Assembly: GCA_964540925.1 (NCBI GenBank)
Contig: CAZIOR010000024.1
Span: forward strand, 1-9,073
DNA: 9,073 nucleotides
From: CAZFRF01 sp964540925
GTDB taxonomy: Bacteria; Patescibacteriota; Microgenomatia; Levybacterales; UBA12049
Direction: 5' to 3'
The notes under the pieces: generated by a model
What the model saw: only the letters and a program-made list of their open reading frames with translations
Databases searched by the model: none
Told to the model about the DNA's origin: nothing
In this document: positions 7,130 to 9,073 of the stretch, piece by piece
How the letters are laid out: each line of letters starts with the position of its first letter
How positions within the stretch are numbered: the stretch's first letter is position 1
Translations under genes and position numbers: made by a program

Positions 7130-7557
7130 TGATTATCTTTATAAACCTCAAACAATTTATCTGCAAGTCTATGTAAATTTCTGGATTTTGTTTGATGGGG
7201 AACAAGTGCTCCTGAAAAATTATTAGGAATATGCAAAAGTTCGTGGATGATTACTTTGGCTTTCTCGTCTTCAGACAAATCATCGTAATATCTTGATAAA
7301 ACTTCAATAACATAATGAGGTTCAAGTTTTAAAGCTCTTTGAAATATCTTTGGCATTGCCCAGATTCTGGCATATGCTCTAGATTTAGATCCACTTGTGC
7401 GATAACCATGGATATTTTGGGGAAGAATGTGGGGCATGGGAACTCTTTGTAAAACTTCCTGAATCTTTGCTTCAACATCAGAAGCATCTTCCCATTCAAG
7501 TTTTTGGGCTTTTTTGGTTCTTCTAACAACTCTTCTTCTTTTAATAAGTCTGATCAT
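7126..7557 (-). CDS. Small putative zinc metallopeptidase (HExxH; COG4900 / phage-metallopeptidase-like)
   Basis: A 143-residue protein with a very basic N-terminus (MIRLIKRRRVVRRTKK) and the motif VIIHELLHIPNNFSGALVPH at residues 102-121. His105, Glu106 and His109 form HExxH; Gly116 and His121 follow in the place where a third zinc ligand is expected. The helix-HELLHIP-FSG-H layout matches what I recall of predicted metallopeptidases of the COG4900 / putative phage metallopeptidase type, found in bacteria, archaea and phages; no substrate is known to me. There is no signal peptide or membrane segment, so it should be cytoplasmic; the basic tail could bind nucleic acid (inference). Its ATG directly abuts the TAA of the YkuK-like gene with no base between, and its TGA overlaps the holA-like ATG. 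Both contacts suggest obligate co-translation. The fold call is firm; the function is unknown. Confidence 0.75.
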   Translation of the reverse strand: MIRLIKRRRVVRRTKKAQKLEWEDASDVEAKIQEVLQRVPMPHILPQNIHGYRTSGSKSRAYARIWAMPKIFQRALKLEPHYVIEVLSRYYDDLSEDEKAKVIIHELLHIPNNFSGALVPHQTKSRNLHRLADKLFEVYKDNQ

Positions 7558-8079
7558 TTATGTGTGTTTATCTGCTACGTAACTAGCTGCATATGCATTA
7601 GGTTTGGTTTTAGCTACATATCCACTACCTGTAACCATACCAACTACTTCTTTAATCATATTTCTAGTTTCTCCGTGTTCTCCAACATCAACGTGTATTT
7701 CAAGATTATAATTTGGTGCTTTACCATTTAAAGTTGTTTTAAATAAAGGTACAAAGATTGCTGCAAAACTAAGTGAAACCATAGTTTCTGCATAGATTTT
7801 TTCTCTTAAAGAATGGATGTTTTTTTGTTCTTGTCGTCTCCAAAAATATTTGCCACCAAAACCTTTTCTATGTATTAAAATCGCAGTAACCAAGTTAATG
7901 GTACTGCCTTTTTGTCTTTGACTGACATTTTTCTCATGAGAATCTGTTCCAATTACTAAGCTGTATTCAGCGTTTGCATCTTCCTCTAAGAAGCTTTTTA
8001 TTGTCTCAATTATTTCTTTAATATTTAGATTTCCGTGGGTAAAGCTTTGGAAAATTTCATCAGATAATTCACTATTCAT
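7558..8079 (-). CDS. YkuK-type RNase H-like protein (DUF458)
   Basis: A 173-residue protein that I assign to the YkuK/DUF458 RNase H-like family, named after Bacillus subtilis YkuK, whose role is not established. Visible motifs: LVIGTDSHEKN (41-51) with Asp46 on the first strand; VTAILIHRKGFGGKYFW (64-80), the second and third strands; Glu98 in YAETM on the helix; EIHVDVGEHGETRNMIKEVVG (127-147) with Asp131; and the C-terminal KPNAYAASYVADKHT (159-173) with Asp170. Asp46, Glu98, Asp131 and Asp170 would make an RNase H-style acidic metal site; this mapping is inference. No signal peptide is seen. The ATG at 8079 follows a promoter-like TGTTATAAT after 11 bases and has no Shine-Dalgarno sequence. 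The gene sits directly before the metallopeptidase and is probably the first gene of the operon. Confidence 0.85.
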   Translation of the reverse strand: MNSELSDEIFQSFTHGNLNIKEIIETIKSFLEEDANAEYSLVIGTDSHEKNVSQRQKGSTINLVTAILIHRKGFGGKYFWRRQEQKNIHSLREKIYAETMVSLSFAAIFVPLFKTTLNGKAPNYNLEIHVDVGEHGETRNMIKEVVGMVTGSGYVAKTKPNAYAASYVADKHT

Positions 8080-8090
8080 AAAGTCAAAAA

Positions 8091-8099
8091 ATTATAACA
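8091..8099 (-). promoter_or_regulatory. Candidate extended -10 promoter for the YkuK-operon
   Basis: Read on the minus strand this is TGTTATAAT, a perfect TATAAT preceded by the TGn extension. No convincing -35 box lies 16-18 bases upstream, which is acceptable for extended -10 promoters. It sits in one of only two gaps longer than 3 bp between genes of the minus-strand run. Only 11 bases separate it from the ATG, so the transcript would have a leader of about 5 bases. The genome is AT-rich, so chance occurrence is possible. Confidence 0.5.
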
Positions 8100-8104
8100 C
8101 ATGC

Positions 8105-9073
8105 TTAAAAGTTAAAAAGCCATCTCATAAACGATCTAGCTTGGGGATTAAACATGTTAAAAACACTCTTACCAAATTCAGAAGTAAAGTATCTAGTTTT
8201 TAAAACTACACTTTTGGCTGTTGTTTGAATCGTTTCAGGCTCAATCTGAGGAGAGCCTTTGGTTTTAGAAATTGATTGATACCCTTTATATAAATCAGTT
8301 TGATTATTATCTAATATAAATGAGAATTGTCTGAATGGTTCAGTTTCTGCATGAAGTAAAAATGGAGTTACTGCAATAATAGTATTATCATTCCAAACAT
8401 TTGCAAAAGCTTCTTTGTAATAATCAATCTGCGTTGGTATATCAATTCTAGTTGATGTCCAACCTGTTTCCGTAATGAAAACAGGTAATGTTTTTCCTGT
8501 TATTTGTTTAACTAAATTTTGCTCAAATTTAAAAGATGAAATACCGTTAGTTCCTGAATACGAAGGAGCTGTAGAAAATGCTGGGTTTGGATAAGCATGG
8601 ATTGATAAACCATCTAGCTTATTAAATATCCCAGGCGCAGCATCTTCCATCTGCTGTAAATAAGTGAGTTGATAAACAGATGTTCCAGGAATGTTAATTG
8701 AGGCGTTATCAAGTCCTCCCATTATGATAAAGAATTTATCGCTGCGCTTTTTAAATGCATCGATTGAGAAATCTAATATTTTGGCATAAGCAGCAGCATC
8801 AGGTGATCCGCCCCATTCATCACCTCTATTTGTTTCATTAAAAATGATTACATATCTATTTTTAGTTGGCCAGTTTAGAGAATCTAAAAAATTAGCAAAA
8901 TCTATTACATACAAATTGCTGGGAACTGTCCAAGAACCTTTTACGAAATAATCACCATCAGTTGCAATTCTCATCAGGGGAATAACATGGTACTTTCGAC
9001 AATCGTCCATAAATTTTTGCCATTTAATTAAATCCCTATCTGAATCTCTAATTGGTACAGTTACATAACCCCA
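8105..9073 (-). CDS. Clan GH-A-like glycoside hydrolase domain protein (partial, 5' end missing)
   Basis: The frame is open to the right-hand edge of the window: 322 residues are visible, of which 21 (WGYVTVPIRDSDRDLIKWQKF) lie before the first Met at 9010, so that Met is not a supported start. The fragment reads as a TIM-barrel glycosidase: a beta-strand ending VIIFNETNRGDEWGG puts the likely acid/base Glu at fragment residue 80 (bases 8834-8836), in the position of the NEP motif of clan GH-A; LSIHAYPNP (about 156-164) supplies an aromatic/His loop; FITETGW puts the likely nucleophile at residue 202 (bases 8468-8470). The substrate is unknown. Similar proteins that I recall from Microgenomates are uncharacterised cellulase-like enzymes, usually exported, but the N-terminus that would show a signal peptide is missing here. 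It ends 25 bp before the YkuK-like gene. The pairing of two catalytic Glu makes activity plausible. Confidence 0.75.
   Translation of the reverse strand, partial: WGYVTVPIRDSDRDLIKWQKFMDDCRKYHVIPLMRIATDGDYFVKGSWTVPSNLYVIDFANFLDSLNWPTKNRYVIIFNETNRGDEWGGSPDAAAYAKILDFSIDAFKKRSDKFFIIMGGLDNASINIPGTSVYQLTYLQQMEDAAPGIFNKLDGLSIHAYPNPAFSTAPSYSGTNGISSFKFEQNLVKQITGKTLPVFITETGWTSTRIDIPTQIDYYKEAFANVWNDNTIIAVTPFLLHAETEPFRQFSFILDNNQTDLYKGYQSISKTKGSPQIEPETIQTTAKSVVLKTRYFTSEFGKSVFNMFNPQARSFMRWLFNF

Noticed and set aside
451..7557. Possible alternative genetic code (UGA read as Gly or Trp)
   Set aside because: TGA ends rsmI, the phosphohexomutase and the metallopeptidase at family-appropriate lengths or at neighbouring starts, and no TGA interrupts a conserved domain.
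7329..7731. Open frames at 7329-7529 (minus) and 7504-7731 (plus)
   Set aside because: They overlap the metallopeptidase and YkuK-like genes, which have clear family motifs in their own frames.
8097..8125. Possible terminator after the glycosidase gene (GCTTTTTAACTTTTAAGC on the minus strand)
   Set aside because: Only four clean pairs around a large loop, and the T-run lies too far downstream in the promoter region.
1..9073. tRNA, rRNA, CRISPR array, insertion sequence, prophage or toxin-antitoxin module
   Set aside because: Nothing with the required repeats, cloverleaf sequence or gene families was seen; coding sequence fills nearly all of the window. The phage-type metallopeptidase alone does not show a prophage.

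Overview
The window looks like a stretch of a compact, AT-rich bacterial chromosome. I think it comes from a Patescibacteria/CPR lineage, most likely Microgenomates. This rests on recollection of families rather than a search: a two-glutamate glycosidase with the phrases YVTVPIRDSD and FMDDCRKYHVIP, an enolase with the C-terminal variant KFGAPVRGERVAKYNRL, a very short DNA polymerase III delta-like protein, an RsmI without its C-terminal domain, and almost no intergenic DNA. TGA is used as a normal stop (rsmI, the hexose phosphomutase and the metallopeptidase end on it), so the UGA=Gly code of Gracilibacteria/SR1 does not apply.

Layout: positions 1-459 hold the 3' part of rsmI on the + strand. 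Everything else is a tight minus-strand run, listed here in transcription order: a partial clan GH-A-like glycoside hydrolase (9073-8105), a YkuK-type RNase H-like protein (8079-7558), a small HExxH metallopeptidase (7557-7126), a short HolA-like clamp-loader subunit (7129-6446), phosphomannomutase/phosphoglucomutase (6442-5057), bifunctional phosphoglucose/phosphomannose isomerase (5060-4017), phosphoenolpyruvate synthase (3973-1715) and enolase (1713-451). Enolase and rsmI converge and their stop-codon ends overlap by 9 bp. Only two gaps separate genes of the minus-strand run by more than 3 bp (25 bp and 43 bp), and both carry promoter-like sequences. No stretch over 300 bp lacks a gene.

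How the genes fit together: PMM/PGM and PGI/PMI interconvert fructose-6-P, glucose-6-P, mannose-6-P and the 1-phosphates that feed sugar-nucleotide synthesis. PEP synthase and enolase connect pyruvate, PEP and 2-phosphoglycerate. Together they form the top and bottom ends of a glycolytic/gluconeogenic route; the middle steps are not in the window. The upstream part of the run (YkuK-like, metallopeptidase, HolA-like) is nucleic-acid related or unassigned and is joined to the metabolic genes by stop/start overlaps.

I did not find a clearly new defence or mobile system. The points most worth a second look are a strong perfect-arm RNA hairpin inside the PEP synthase coding sequence, the complete lack of Shine-Dalgarno sequences ahead of all seven visible starts (with two promoters placed so close that the transcripts would be nearly leaderless), an enolase with substitutions next to its catalytic Glu and in its flexible loops, and the YkuK/metallopeptidase/short-delta trio.
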